Assembly: GCA_033439265.1 (NCBI GenBank)
Contig: JAVTVX010000016.1
Span: 23,809,201-23,873,200 of the forward strand
Origin: Dillenia suffruticosa
Taxonomy: Eukaryota > Streptophyta > Magnoliopsida > Dilleniales > Dilleniaceae
Direction: 5' to 3'
Length of the DNA: 64,000 bases
The position numbers and the translations under genes are program-made. Shown here in pieces: positions 23,041 to 34,298 of this stretch (position 1 is its first letter; each line of letters begins with the position of its first letter). The notes under the pieces are model-generated. The model was not told the DNA's origin. It saw only the letters and a program-made list of their open reading frames with translations, and ran no database searches.

Positions 23041-23920
23041 TCCCCAAGAGCGGAAACACACGATAAGTATAATGAAATATGGCCCCCATTTTCATGAGAC
23101 TTCATTGATAAGTCCCAATGAAATTTTTTTCACTTATAATAGGCCCAGCAGTTACAAGTTCATATTTAGTGAAATCAAAAAATGATTTGGCAAGTAACCA
23201 ACTAGTCAACTGCAGGCTGCGGCTTATATTGATTATGATTGGGAAGCATAATGTCCTTGATGTTTCTGAAGCTTGACACAAGCTTGTGAGGGGGGGGGGG
23301 TTCATAATAAGCTTTTCTAAGGCCTGAAAGCATCTAAAAATTATGTTGATCAAATTACTAATAACTGTCAAAAAAAAAAAAAAAAAATCAGTGGGATTGA
23401 CCTCAACATTTTCTCTTACATGTTTATTGATTGTACCTGACTAAGACTCAAAAATATGCATAAGTAATTTTTATTGGTATGTCACCAAGATTCGTAAGAA
23501 AAGCTTTTTAGTTCATCCATTTTCTTACCATATTTGGTGCAAATGGAAGGATCTCCACAGTACGGATGCAATTACAGGCTGCCGATCCTAACAAAGAAGA
23601 TCACATTCAAAAGTCACTAGTAGTCTACTACAGCAATACTTTTACTGTTCGGCAGAACAAAGACAAGTGGTGAAGGCTGTGGGCAGAAAGGAAGCATGGA
23701 ATGAACTACACTACTTGCATGGAGAGTGGGTCAAAGAGCTGTTGAGGCTAGCTCCTCCGATGTTTGGCAACTTTAGATGTGCTGGAATAGTTGCCCCGAT
23801 AATTCATAATCTGACAACCAAGCATGGATGACTATCTAGGCCTAGGGTGCCCTTGCCTTACCCTGCCATGGGGCCTTTCTTCTCAAGTCCCATCTTTTGG
23901 GGCTACAACCAGAGTATTTT
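23041..23920 (+). pseudogene. Second, more decayed cytochrome P450 pseudogene
   Basis: It is a relative of the P450 relic at 16,114-18,930. 23,065-23,300 matches its substrate-region exon (ATGAAATATGG, ACTTCATTGAT, GTTACAAGTTCATATT, AAGCTTGTGAGGGG). 23,650-23,790 matches the K-helix exon, with ExxR (ELLR) at 23,736-23,747 followed by APPMFGNFRC. Then sequence corresponding to the C-terminal LIIHNLTT.. and ..PYPAMG.. parts follows directly. The I-helix AGHDTS and the heme-binding cysteine loop are both missing, so internal segments have been deleted. A poly-G run sits at 23,287-23,299 and stops are frequent. Probably an old tandem duplicate. Confidence 0.65.
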
Positions 23921-24640
23921 GATCACATCAGGGTCTTGTGAGATGGGATGCGCTTGGTCTAGACTTGGTGTCTTAAGTTTCCCATTCACTAATGTTTGAT
24001 AGGAGTAAATGATTCACCAAATAGACCAAATCTTTTGTGAACACTCCATATCTGCATTGATAAATAGACCAAATCTTTTGTGATCATATCAAACATTTGA
24101 TATGATCAAGACATATTCATGTGGACTGCTGGTGCATCTAATTATTTTAATCTATAATTTATTTTGTTCATCTAGTATTATTTTTTGGATACGTGTTCAA
24201 AAATTAGGCTTCAATGAGAAGCACTGCCCATGGAGTGATGTTATGGGCCTCATGGCGCTATTAGTGGCCACACTGTCCTCATATGTATGTGTCAAAAGGA
24301 TGAGAATAACATTGAGTGGTTCAAATGAATTTGATTACTTTTCTTATTAAAAAATAGCAATTCCAAAATATGCGATCTTTTTTTATATATAGACCAAATC
24401 TCTTTGTCCGGTGCCACTAAAATAGGTGGCAATGATCAAAAATCATTTTTCGGCTTCAAAAGAGCCGCTTTGTAAACAAAAATAACAAAGAAATAAATGA
24501 GAAATATATATTTTTCAACTAATTAAGACAAAAAAAATTACCAAAATTAGATAAATAGAGATATGGATGAATCTAGTTGGAAATAGGGTGGATGGATAAA
24601 AACTTACGTCCTACAATTATGATGATGATGATGGAATGCA
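23921..24640. other. Intergenic, nothing recognised
   Basis: AT-rich DNA. A short hydrophobic open frame at 24,102-24,350 has no recognisable relatives and no gene-like context. Confidence 0.5.
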
Positions 24641-24642
24641 AT

Positions 24643-24900
24643 ACGCCACGTCGGATGATCGTTTGTGTGAAAACGAGTATGTGTTTAAAAAATGAAGATA
24701 AATTCCACGTAGGACTGACTTAATCAAAATATGGGAATTAAAAATTCCACGTTTGATGCCACGCAGATTCGGCTCCGCGGCAGTTGAAGGAACAAAAGAC
24801 CAGGAGGGGTGCCACGTCAGAAAGTTGCATAAGTTCGTTGGTTGCCAGAGTGTGGAGGGAAGCGTCTCGCGCGTGTTTTCGAATTGTAGCGCACGTGGAA
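24643..24900 (+). promoter_or_regulatory. Cluster of ACGT-core elements (G-box/ABRE-like) upstream of the 242-aa gene
   Basis: Five ACGT cores lie within about 260 bp: CGCCACGTCGG (24,643), TTCCACGTAGG (24,702), TTCCACGTTTG (24,745), TGCCACGTCAG (24,810) and GCGCACGTGGAA (24,889; CACGTG is a full G-box). Such cores bind plant bZIP/bHLH factors. The cluster is 590-850 bp upstream of the start codon at 25,487, so a light, ABA or stress input is possible but inferred. Confidence 0.5.
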
Positions 24901-25252
24901 CTCGCATGTCGCCGTCCTCTTTGAACGGGTGCTGTTCCTCTACTCTCGGTCCCAACTTCTGTCCTCTTGATCTCTGGTTGGAACGCCAATCAGAATTGAA
25001 TTTAGGATGGAGTGATGAGGTGTCATCTTGTGATTTGGTAAGGGCGGGATAATGTCAAAGGAGTGGAGAGGGATGGAGGAGTAGAGAATAACAACAGAGG
25101 TCGGAAAGAAGTAGGAATGAGAGGCGTGCATGGTAGGTGATGTTCATGATTTTGGATTCTTCCTGGAGTTGAACAACTCACCGCAGTTCAATTCCTAATT
25201 CCAAGGTAAATCAATTTCTTTATAATCCAAATTTCCCTAGGATCACATTCAT

Positions 25253-25266
25253 AAATATTATATATG
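25253..25266 (+). promoter_or_regulatory. Candidate TATA box
   Basis: AATATTATATATGA lies about 220 bp upstream of the start codon at 25,487 and is followed by a CT-rich leader (25,300-25,390), as in many plant promoters. A GTAAAT donor-like site at 25,205 leaves open an additional leader exon. Confidence 0.4.
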
Positions 25267-25486
25267 ACCCCGTAGATCTTGGCTTCTTCACCCAATTGAA
25301 ATCTCTCTCTCTCTCATATTTGCACATTGCCTAATTACCCAAATCCTTTTATTCGCTATTCCTTTTTTTCCATCTCTCTGTCTCTCTCTTCGCACCGGAA
25401 CATCAATTGACAGACACAGATTCTGCAATCGGCAAGTTTCGGAGAATTACGGAGTTCGCCATCTGGAATAAGTCAAAATTATTCAG

Positions 25487-26215
25487 ATGGCGTCTCTGGG
25501 GATGCGCATCGGTTCTCTGGGCAAACACCATTCTTCATTGACGTCGACGTCAGGCCAATCCGATGATCGCTTCCGGATTCATCAGATCAACAAGATCGCG
25601 ATGGATGTCGGTGGTCGTGGTCATGGTCATTATTCAAGGTCGGCGGCGCTCAATCTGAAAGCGTGTTGGGCGTCGTCCAGATCCGGGCTTGTAAAGGGGG
25701 AGGAGGAGAAATTGTTGGGGAAGAAGGGATTGAGATCGTCGGTGCCTTCAGAAAGGTTGGACGAGTGGATGAGGAAATCGGTGGTGGATATAGTGAAGAA
25801 TCTGAGAAGAGCCCCTTTGCTGGTGCAAGTGTATCCGGACAGCAAGATGAAGACGGAAAGGGCGGTGGAAGGGGATTGGCCATTCTTGAAGAAAGAATGG
25901 GAAGAAGACGAGAGTAAATCGCCGGAAGGAGTGATATTCGTGGAGGAATTGAGAGATACGAAGGCCATTGAAGGAGGAGGAGAAGCAGCAGAGGAATCAG
26001 CAGGTCAGATTGGAGGGGGAGTGGGGGATTGCACGAAGATGTGGGGAGTGTTGATACAGGGAAAGGGGGTAGAATGTAAGCCGACTTGTTATCTGCTGAA
26101 GACGAGCAGCGTGAGGTCGGATGTGGATTTGAGATGCACCCATTTTTGCCTGATGAAGGTTAAGAGTTTCAGGGAATCCGCCCTGTCTCAGCTCACCAAT
26201 TGTTGGCTTCAATGA
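25487..26215 (+). CDS. Plant-specific conserved protein, 242 aa, possibly DUF7804 family
   Basis: An uninterrupted single-exon frame starts at the first ATG after a CT-rich leader and ends TGA. The N-terminal ~60 residues are rich in Ser, Gly, Arg and His and poor in acid, fitting a chloroplast transit peptide (inferred). The central block has LDEWMRKSVVDIVKNLRRAP, then LLVQVYPDSK. It is followed by a Glu/Lys/Gly-rich linker and a C-terminal part with MWGVLIQGKG, CKPTCYLLKT and C..FCLMKVKSF. This pattern recalls a land-plant family annotated only as a domain of unknown function (I believe DUF7804). The reaction and partners are unknown. Coding GC is far above the flanks and the frame is intact, so I consider it real and functional. 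An AT/GT microsatellite follows the stop. Confidence 0.8.
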   Translation: MASLGMRIGSLGKHHSSLTSTSGQSDDRFRIHQINKIAMDVGGRGHGHYSRSAALNLKACWASSRSGLVKGEEEKLLGKKGLRSSVPSERLDEWMRKSVVDIVKNLRRAPLLVQVYPDSKMKTERAVEGDWPFLKKEWEEDESKSPEGVIFVEELRDTKAIEGGGEAAEESAGQIGGGVGDCTKMWGVLIQGKGVECKPTCYLLKTSSVRSDVDLRCTHFCLMKVKSFRESALSQLTNCWLQ

Positions 26216-26307
26216 CAATTTGTTTGTTAATTTTACCATTTTGTAAATTTCTTACCCCATCAATCAATTCAGGTAAGTGAAACAATCATTATCTTCTATT
26301 CTACCTC

Positions 26308-26311
<4 letters not shown>

Positions 26312-26367
<56 letters not shown>

Positions 26368-26370
26368 ATA
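26312..26370. repeat. Compound (AT)n(GT)n microsatellite
   Basis: A TA run of about 35 bp passes into a GT run of about 20 bp, starting about 100 bp after the stop of the 242-aa gene and probably within or just beyond its 3' UTR. Confidence 0.9.
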
Positions 26371-27149
26371 TAATTTGTCACTTGTCCTATTTCAAATTCA
26401 AACAAACGCATCACACAAATCACTACTTGGGTATTCAATCCCATTCTATTCTATGTGCCTCTATCCTTCGATAAAAATAAATAAATAAAAAAGGTCGTCC
26501 CCATATATGATCTCCTAACTAGCAAATCCCCCTTCAACGTCTGAATTTCGAAATTCCAACTTCATCAAAACCGAACCGGTGCTTGTTCAGGAGGAAGTAT
26601 TAAATAGACATGGTAGAAACTATGTGACCTAGGGCGATCCACTGGATGAATGAACGGTCGCTGGAGTATTAGATGGAACAAAACCCTGCAAATGTCACAG
26701 TTTTGTTTTTGAGACCGCGCGCATCCGAAAACGAGCGCCTGTATGCCCAAAACGACGTCCGCTATAAACTCCAATAAAGGGAAAAGCAAAATCTCCACCT
26801 CTTTTATTACATTTATAATTGGTGTCCTTTCTGACCTAATTCTAAAATTATTTACAATTCGAAGAATAAAACACTTCTCTTTGTACACTTTAATTTATAT
26901 TTTTTCATCACCACATAAATATAATTAAGCTAAGAAAATCCATATGAAAAATCCTAATTTTGGTATTCAAAATGGAAAAAAAAAATTTCTAATCTTGGTG
27001 TCCTTTAAAAATTATTTCCAATTTGGGGGTTTGACCTACCATGTCATTGTTATGCCGGCATAATTCCTTTTTTTTTTGTTAGATGTACCTAAAAACTATG
27101 TTTCAAGATAACAATTTTAAAACCATCATCAGAGAACGATTTTCAGGTG
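26371..27149. other. Intergenic, nothing recognised
   Basis: AT-rich spacer. Short open frames on both strands (26,565-26,928) overlap and have no recognisable motif. Confidence 0.5.
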
Positions 27150-27165
27150 CACCACCACAATAATT

Positions 27166-27371
27166 TTTTTTTTTTTTTTTTTTTTGGGTATCATGTCTTG
27201 ACACCGTCTGATATCTAGGATTTTGCCTTGACTCAGATCGACCGCTGCAGTGACTCCTTTCGGAGGACGAGTTTTTCAACAAGAAACGCTCTATACACAT
27301 GAGAGCTCGATATTTTGATGAGAGTCAAACCGCGATATGTTTAAGAATTCTCAACCCCATATCCAGTTGAA
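27166..27371 (-). mobile_element. tRNA-derived SINE, full length, with 16-bp target duplication
   Basis: Read on the minus strand it has a tRNA-like head (GTTCAACTGGATATGGGG and a B-box-like GGTTTGACTC), a body with AAAGGAGTCACTGCAGCGGT, and ends CATGATACCC plus a long A tail (the T run at 27,164-27,185). CACCACCACAATAATT (27,150-27,165) and CACTACCACAATAATT (27,372-27,387) flank it, 15 of 16 identical. This is the expected mark of LINE-driven SINE insertion. The same family recurs at 27,435-27,575, 43,738-43,880 (diverged) and 50,727-50,970. Confidence 0.8.
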
Positions 27372-27434
27372 CACTACCACAATAATTGAATATTCTAGCT
27401 TGGTGACATTCTAGATGATAGTTTTTAGGCGTAT

Positions 27435-27575
27435 TTAGGTGACTCCTTTCAAAGGATGGGTCTCCCAACGAGAAACGTTTTATACACATGAAAGTTTGAT
27501 ACTCCCAACGGAAGTCAAATCTCGATCATGTTTAAAGGTATTCAATCCCACATCTAGTTGAACCAATCCACGTTG
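27435..27575 (-). mobile_element. Partial SINE of the same family
   Basis: Shares GACTCCTTTC, GAGAAACG, TATACACATGA, CTCGATCATGTTTAA and CAATCCCACATCTAGTTGAAC with the SINE at 27,166-27,371, in the same orientation. The A-tail end is missing, so it is truncated at its 3' end. Confidence 0.65.
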
Positions 27576-30500
27576 AAGCATCATGTCAATTACCAGCGTG
27601 GTATTGAAGTGGAAGGTTAAACTCTTAAAATGGAAAATAATTTTCAATTAAGATTATTTTATTTTAAAAATTAAAATTAGGATTTTGCCCAAAGTCATAC
27701 TCAAAACCATTAAGCTACCTGAAAAGCCCACAAGTAAGAGTGCGATCAAATCTTCCTCAGGCAATTGGACCAGGCTTGGGGCTTCACGAGAGGGTAAATT
27801 GAGTTGACTTTTTTCCTTAATCCCTTTCAAGAGCGGGAAGCCCCATTTCAACCGAGTTCGGTTACGTTAAATTCTTTAATTAAAATCTTAATTTTAATTT
27901 ATAATTTAAAAATAAAATAAATTATATTAAGAGAATAATCCCTTAATGAATCACTATAAGTTTTGAATCAAATTAATTAAAATATGATTTAAATATTAAA
28001 CGATTGGTAACAAAAAAAAATTATTCAGTTCAGCGGACGAAGATTTGATGGGAAGCAGAAAGAACAAAAGTTTCCGACGTTCTAATTTGTAAAGACAACA
28101 CTCCGATCTCATGCTTATTAATAATACAATTTTAATTAGAATATAAAAAGAATAGCACGTGTTGATTTGTTTTTGTCCAAAGTAGATATTTTGATTGTCT
28201 ATATTGATACATTAAAAAAATAAAAAACTTTAGTTTAATATTTTTTTAGTGCAAAATATTTATAGTAAAACCTCCTATGTAATTTGAATTTATCTTAAGG
28301 TATTTTATATATTTATTTTGGTCAATGAAATTTTAATTTATTTTATTAATTATAAAATTTGGATATTGTATTTGTTAATCTAATTATATATTGAAAAATT
28401 CAACCACTTAATTGACAACTATGAGTCTGTTTGATCTAACTTTTTTTTTTAAAAAAAATTATTTTTTACTTATAAACTAGTGTAAAAAATAAGAATTTAA
28501 AAGTTAAAATGATAAAATTTTTGATAATTTTAATTAAAAAAAGCTTTTTTAAGTTATAAATTTAGTGAAATTGTAATAAAAATCGATCGATATTAAAGTT
28601 TTATAAATAATTTATAAAATAAATAATTTGATAAATAATTTTAAAATATTTATAAATTCATCATAAATATTTTAAACTCATAAATATTTAAAATTCATAT
28701 ATTTTTTGAAAGATTTCATAAATTTATAAAAAACAATAACAAATTGGCAATTTATATTTGTCATAAATATAGAAATATTTAAAATTTTTAAGGTTTATAT
28801 ATCTAACAAAACCCAAGTAGTGGAGGAGAGTTACGTTATATAACTAGTTAGTGTAAAATTAAAACAAAAATTTGTCAATGATATAGAAATATTTATATTG
28901 TCGATCCCATTTAGTAAAATAAAACTATAATTATTATTGTTGTATAAAGAAAACAATTATATAAGCGAACAAACAATATGAAATAAAGTAAATAGCGTAA
29001 AATGATTTATATGATGGACCTCATTTAATGAAATAAATATTTAATTATTGTTGTTGTTTATATATCTGAAAAATTATAATAGTTAAAATAATTAGAGAAT
29101 AATTTCTTAGGTGTAAATACTTTTAGTAAAAAAGTTAAACAAAAATTCCTTTCAAGAATTTCTCTCTCTCTCTCTTTTTTTTTTTTTTTTTTTTTTTTTT
29201 GTTTTTAAAACGTTTTTGATTAACCCTTTAGGGCTAATTTTACCTTTTTAAGTTGGGTTTAAATTGGAAAAAAAGTTAGGCAAAGTTAGGCAAAACATAT
29301 AAATGTCAAAATTTAGCTTTTCAAAATCAACATTTAATTTTCAGTATTATATTTTTGGTTTAATCAAACAATACCTCACTTCAATTTTCTATCTTCAAAA
29401 TTTGGAACAGTAATAAGTTTTTAAAATGTCTAAATTTACTTGACTAAATTTCTCTGGAGCTGCATCTTTTACGGACAATGCTATGTGATAAGGATGAAGA
29501 GTCATCGTTTTTAGACATAAAATGTAAATTTGAAATTTGATCAAAGAGGCAAAAAAATTATTTCAAATATCTAAAAAAAAAAAAAAAAATAGCAAAATGA
29601 TGAAATCTAACATTGAACTATTATGCGCCATCCAGCGAAAAAATAATAGTAAAGGTTTGTTAGTTTTATGAATTAAAAGTAGAAAATTTGGTGCACCTTT
29701 GTATTAAATATGTCGAAAACATAACTTTCTTTTTTGGTAAAATTTGAATTATTAGATTTTGTTAATTGCGCTAAGAAAAGTTTTTAGCCGGATTTATCAT
29801 ATAAGGAGTTTTTTATTTTTTAAAATAAAATTTATAATTTTTTTAATGGAAAATGCTACATGATGAGGATGAAAATTTATTGTTTTTAGAATTTGAGGAA
29901 AGAGAAAAATAAAATTAATTAGAAATATTTATGATGAATCAAAAGATTGAACTATGAAATGATATGTCTATCATTAACAAGTCTTGTGGGATTCAAAGTA
30001 AAATATAAGCTCAGTTCAGCTGCATCCAATCCAAATCAGAAAGATGCGTCTTTATTTCTTTCTTTGTTTTGGAAATTTTAAGAAAATCATTAATGATTGT
30101 GTTATAGAAAAGATAGGGGTGATGTAGAAGCGCCGAGGCGGTAAATTCACTCTATCTCTCTTTTTTATTTTTTTTATTTTTATCATAAATATATGATTTT
30201 TATTAAATTAATTCGATTAAAATATTATAAAATCATATATTAAAGATTAATTTTCTTAAATACTTTTTCACCGACATTTAACATATATCTCAATCTCTCT
30301 CGTGCCCCCTCCCACCCTTTGCAAATTTTAAATTCAAATCCCAATCCTTTTTTCGAACCAAAACCAAAACCCAAACCAACTTCAAAACCAACGCCAACAA
30401 CAACGTTGTTTGTGTCTCCGTCTCATGTCTTCCATTCTAGGTACAATTTATCTACAAATTACGTGCCCCCGTTTACCCGACTTAAAACGTTTCCTCATTC

Positions 30501-30748
30501 CCCTCCCTCTCCCTTTCCCTCCGCGCCTCATTCTCCAATTCAAATCTCCCAACCCCTAATTCTCCCCCACCACACATCCCCTCCTCTTCTAAATCCTACC
30601 GACCTCTCTCTCTCTCTCTCTCTCCCAAGATTCATCTCCTTTCTCTCTTTCTCTCTCGCAAAATCTATTCGTCTTTAATGCCATTTGCAGATGAAATTTC
30701 TGGTTTTGGGTTAGATAATATATAATCCATTTGAGTGGAAAAAGAGTT
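27576..30748. other. AT-rich intergenic region and 5' region of the 582-aa gene
   Basis: 27,576-30,250 is AT-rich without recognisable genes. An open frame at 27,654-27,851 (-) is of locally normal GC but unrecognised. Two diverged direct copies of one segment (GGACAATGCTATGTGATAAG.. near 29,474 and GGAAAATGCTACATGATGAG.. near 29,848) hint at a small dispersed repeat. 30,290-30,700 is C/T-rich with a CT run near 30,605-30,625, which I take as promoter and 5' UTR of the next gene. The open frame there (30,319-30,678) is Pro/Ser-rich and probably untranslated leader. Confidence 0.45.
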
Positions 30749-33700
30749 ATGGCGGATAAATGCAATCACTCATCTTCTTCAATCCCCAGATCTGATTCAA
30801 AGGTTTGATTCTAATTATGCCCCCACCCTTTTTCCAAGATGATATATATTGTGTTCCTCATGTTTCGAAATGGATTGTTATTTTTGTTTTTATTATTATT
30901 TTTTTGGGGGGTTGGGTATCAGATAGTGGAGCGAAAGCGAACTGGTTGTTGCAACGAGGAGGATAAGAGATCGGAATCTGCTCGCAAGAGAGTTAAAATG
31001 AGGGATCTTGAATCTGTTTTTTGCTCCGAAGCCCAAGGTGGTATGTTCTCTCTCTCTCTCTCCAATTCTCAATTCCATCCCCTGTTTTGTTTATCCCTCA
31101 TTTTGTGAAGATGGTGTAATGCCCTGATTCTCTCACTTATGGTTCATTGAGTAAAATTGATCCTTCAGCGCCTCGGTGATTTTGCAAATTTGCCCAAGTT
31201 ATTTAGCCTTCCAATTAACAAATCTATAGATTTGCTGGGCATGTATCAAATCGCAAAGGTTCTTGCTGTCCTGGGAGAGTTAGGTTCGAGTATCACTTCT
31301 CATAATGTGATGAGGCATGACAAGTTAATAAAATAGAAACTGCACACTCATTTGTGGGTGTTGCCTGGACAACAACCAAAAATGAATTTTACATATGGTC
31401 AAGATCGGGTTGCATGAAATGAGTTACTTGTACACGACTTTCAGCTGATTACTTGTTTTACTGGTTAGATGATTTAATATTTCCTTCCTTTTAATGGTAG
31501 AGATGATTTGGTTTCTCTACCCCCCCAAAAAAAATAAATGCAGAAAAACTGAAGCAAGATGATTTAATGTTTTCATATATGGCACAGGAAGCGATTACCA
31601 TCATTCTAGGTTTTCAAAATGCAATGGAAACATTGGTCTTCATCTTAATGAAAGTGAGGAAAATTCATCACAGGTTGCAGAAGAGATTGTTTCTGTGGAT
31701 TTGGGTTTAGGCGAAGCAAGAATGAGAGAGGAAATTCAACATTTCTCAGCTGATATGAACTGCGGAGCTTTGTATCTCAATACCAAAGCTCATACTGATA
31801 ACAGCTTGGACAATAATGATACTATAGCATGTGTTGAAGAAACCAACAGGCAGCATGACGAACATTACAACACGAACAGTGAGATATCAGTTGATAAAAG
31901 CTTGCATGTAAATGCAGAGGTTGTTTCCAATTCAGAAAATAATAACCCATTTTTTCCTTACAAATTTCATGATCATTTTAAGGCAAGAGATGTTTTAGAG
32001 TGTGGAAGTTCTACTGGCCCAATTGAAGACAAAGATCCAAGGGTGGTTTGGGAGGAGATGAAGAAAAATGGGTTTCTCTCTTCTTCATATCGAAGCATAC
32101 CAATGCCAAAGCAGCGCCGGAGAAAATCCAAAAATGATATGCTCAAGAAAAAGATTGAGCAAGCTAAGCAAGAAAGGCTTGACAGATTTACAAAGATTGC
32201 TGCTCCAAGTGGATTGCTCAACGGTTTAAACCCTGGGATCATTAACCATGTGAGAAATAGTAAGCAGGTTCATTCCATAATTGAGGCCATAGTTAAGTCT
32301 GGAAAAACTGAAAATCAGAGGGTTGGAACCAACGAGGCTTACACACTGAAAAGTGGAACAACAGAGATAGGTGATGGACAAAATACATACGCTTTAGGAA
32401 CAAACCAACTCCATATGTCACATGAAGATGAAATTAAACTTTTGGGGAGCAGGCAAAGTGCATACAATAGGTTGGAAGACAATGGTGGATATCATGAACT
32501 AGGCATGGATAGGAATATGGACTTTAGCCCCTCACATCCTATCCTCGATGGTGAAGATAATGTTCTTGCATTGAAATCATCTGCAACACTCATGTCGGAC
32601 AATTTGAGCCATTTATCTGATGGAGAACCATCAAGCTTGGCTGCAAAGGGTTAGTTTTCGTCCTTCATCTTTTTCTTTAGAGTGTTATTTTTTGTCCTCT
32701 TTCTCTATAGCTAATATATTTGCCTTTTTTTTTTTCATGCATCAGCTGCTACTGTTGCTTCCCAGTGGCTGCAGCTTCTTCAGCAGGACATCAAAGGGCG
32801 TCTTGCCGGTATGGCTTCACCAATATAAAACCTTATGTTCATAGTAGCCTGTTATTTTCTGATTTTTATGTTAATATGGTCCATTCTGCAAATGCAGCAC
32901 TCCGAAGAAGTAAGAAGAGAGTTCGGGATGTCATTCATATCGAATTGCCATTTCTAATATCAAAAGAGTTTCCATCTAATTCAGAGAATGATCCTTGCAT
33001 AACTAAAAGTTCCTTCTTTCAATGTTCCAAGACTGCCACTAGTGATCTGCACCTGGCAAAATGGAGCAAACTCTTTGATCAAATGGACAAAGCTCTTATG
33101 GAAGAAGAGAAGCAACTCGTAAGTTCACTTGCAGCGAGTTTCTTTCCATTACTCGGTTTTGAGGAACAACTTTGCCCCTGGTTTAAATTATGTTAGAATT
33201 GAGTTATCCAGCACAACATGCACCAAATGACCTTCTAGACTAGGAGCACGTATGACTAGTCGTCATCAGATATACTGGATATCCATTCCTCATGTATGGC
33301 AATTGTGACCCCTGATCTGTGGCATTAGAACATGTATCCGCAAAGATGTTTTCAGAGATTACATGTTATAACAACTTCTCAAGTCCAACTATGATTCCCA
33401 AGCCAAGGTTCCCCCTTCAAATACAAACACCAAATGGTCGCCTCATTTTGATGTCAGTCTCATAATCCTTCATATCTAATGAGCTCATTTTGTTTCTGTT
33501 AAAAACCAAGAGAATAAGCACAAAAGAGAGGAGCTCCTATATTAAGAATTCTAATATGTGAATATTCTGCCTATGGTATATAATTGTTTAACAAGATCAC
33601 TGGCATGCCAAACGTGGTGACCTCAGATAACTTCCTCTAGTATGATACTTTCAACTTCTCCAAGTGAACTATATTCGATGAATGGAGCAGGCAACTGGTT

Positions 33701-34298
33701 TTTGTATGCAATTTGAACTTAAGATTATGATCAGAATATTTGTTGCAGAACTGTAATTAAGTATTCTCCTTTTTTATGCACAATTTTAGGAAATGTCAGT
33801 GAAGAAAATTAATGATATGCAATTGCATTGTGAACAAGGCCTGCCACATATTCCCCATTGGAATGTAGGGCATGTTTTGCAACAGAGGGGTGAAGATTGT
33901 TCCAGGTGAAGCACCGGTCTTGCATTTTTAAGTTTTCTTCTCCGATTTCCCTGTCATGGTTCTATTCAGTTCAAATTGAGATACATTTACTTCTTGACAT
34001 GTGTAGTTCAAGATCCTTATTGAGTATAACTTTGAAGATTGCTTGATATGGTAACAGATATTCGAAACTTACATCTAAAATGCAGGAGTCTAGTTCTGAT
34101 ATCCATGTTGTAGACTCTTCAGAAGATGCATTGAATTGGCTTACATTCTTTTAATCTTTCCTTTTCCTCTTTCGGTTGTGCAGACTGGGGAAAGCAGATA
34201 GCTTAGAGAGAGACTTGGCTGTTAGGGCAGCTGCGGCTTCCATATACTCAACTTGCAACTTTTTACTGTCGACAGAAAACGTATCTTGCTTCTGTTAG
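30749..34298 (+). CDS. Conserved plant protein of unknown function, 582 aa, 7 exons, probably nuclear
   Basis: Exons by splice signals and frame continuity: 30,749-30,802; 30,923-31,040; 31,588-32,649; 32,746-32,808; 32,898-33,118; 33,790-33,905; 34,184-34,298 (TAG). All introns are GT..AG and every junction keeps the frame. Residues 1-65 are basic. A conserved block (about 207-270) contains DPRVVWEEMKKNGFLSSSY, then a basic nuclear-localisation-like KQRRRKSK and a Lys/Glu-rich helix. IAAPSGLL.GLNPGIINHVR and KQVHSIIEA follow. A second basic cluster RRSKKRVR is at 435-442, a helix MDKALMEEEKQL just after, and the C-terminus carries DLAVRAAAASIYSTCNFL. I recall this layout from uncharacterised land-plant proteins and know no function. 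Its 3' end faces the PUB62 gene, with 804 bp between the two stop codons. The start is the first in-frame ATG before a good donor. Confidence 0.8.
31233..31345 (+). mobile_element. Possible SINE/tRNA-related fragment in intron 2
   Basis: Contains AGGTTCGAGTATCAC, close to a tRNA/SINE B box, followed by CATGACAAGTTAATAAAATAG. No clear A box or target duplication was seen, so this is tentative. Confidence 0.25.

Noticed and set aside
24102..24350. Hydrophobic 82-aa ORF
   Set aside because: AT-rich context, no recognisable family, promoter or splice partners.
27654..27851. 65-aa minus-strand ORF with a hydrophobic end
   Set aside because: Short, unrecognised, in intergenic DNA next to SINE copies. 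Possibly repeat-derived.
30319..30678. 119-aa Pro/Ser-rich ORF
   Set aside because: It lies in the C/T-rich leader region of the 582-aa gene, has composition-driven content and ends before the real start codon.
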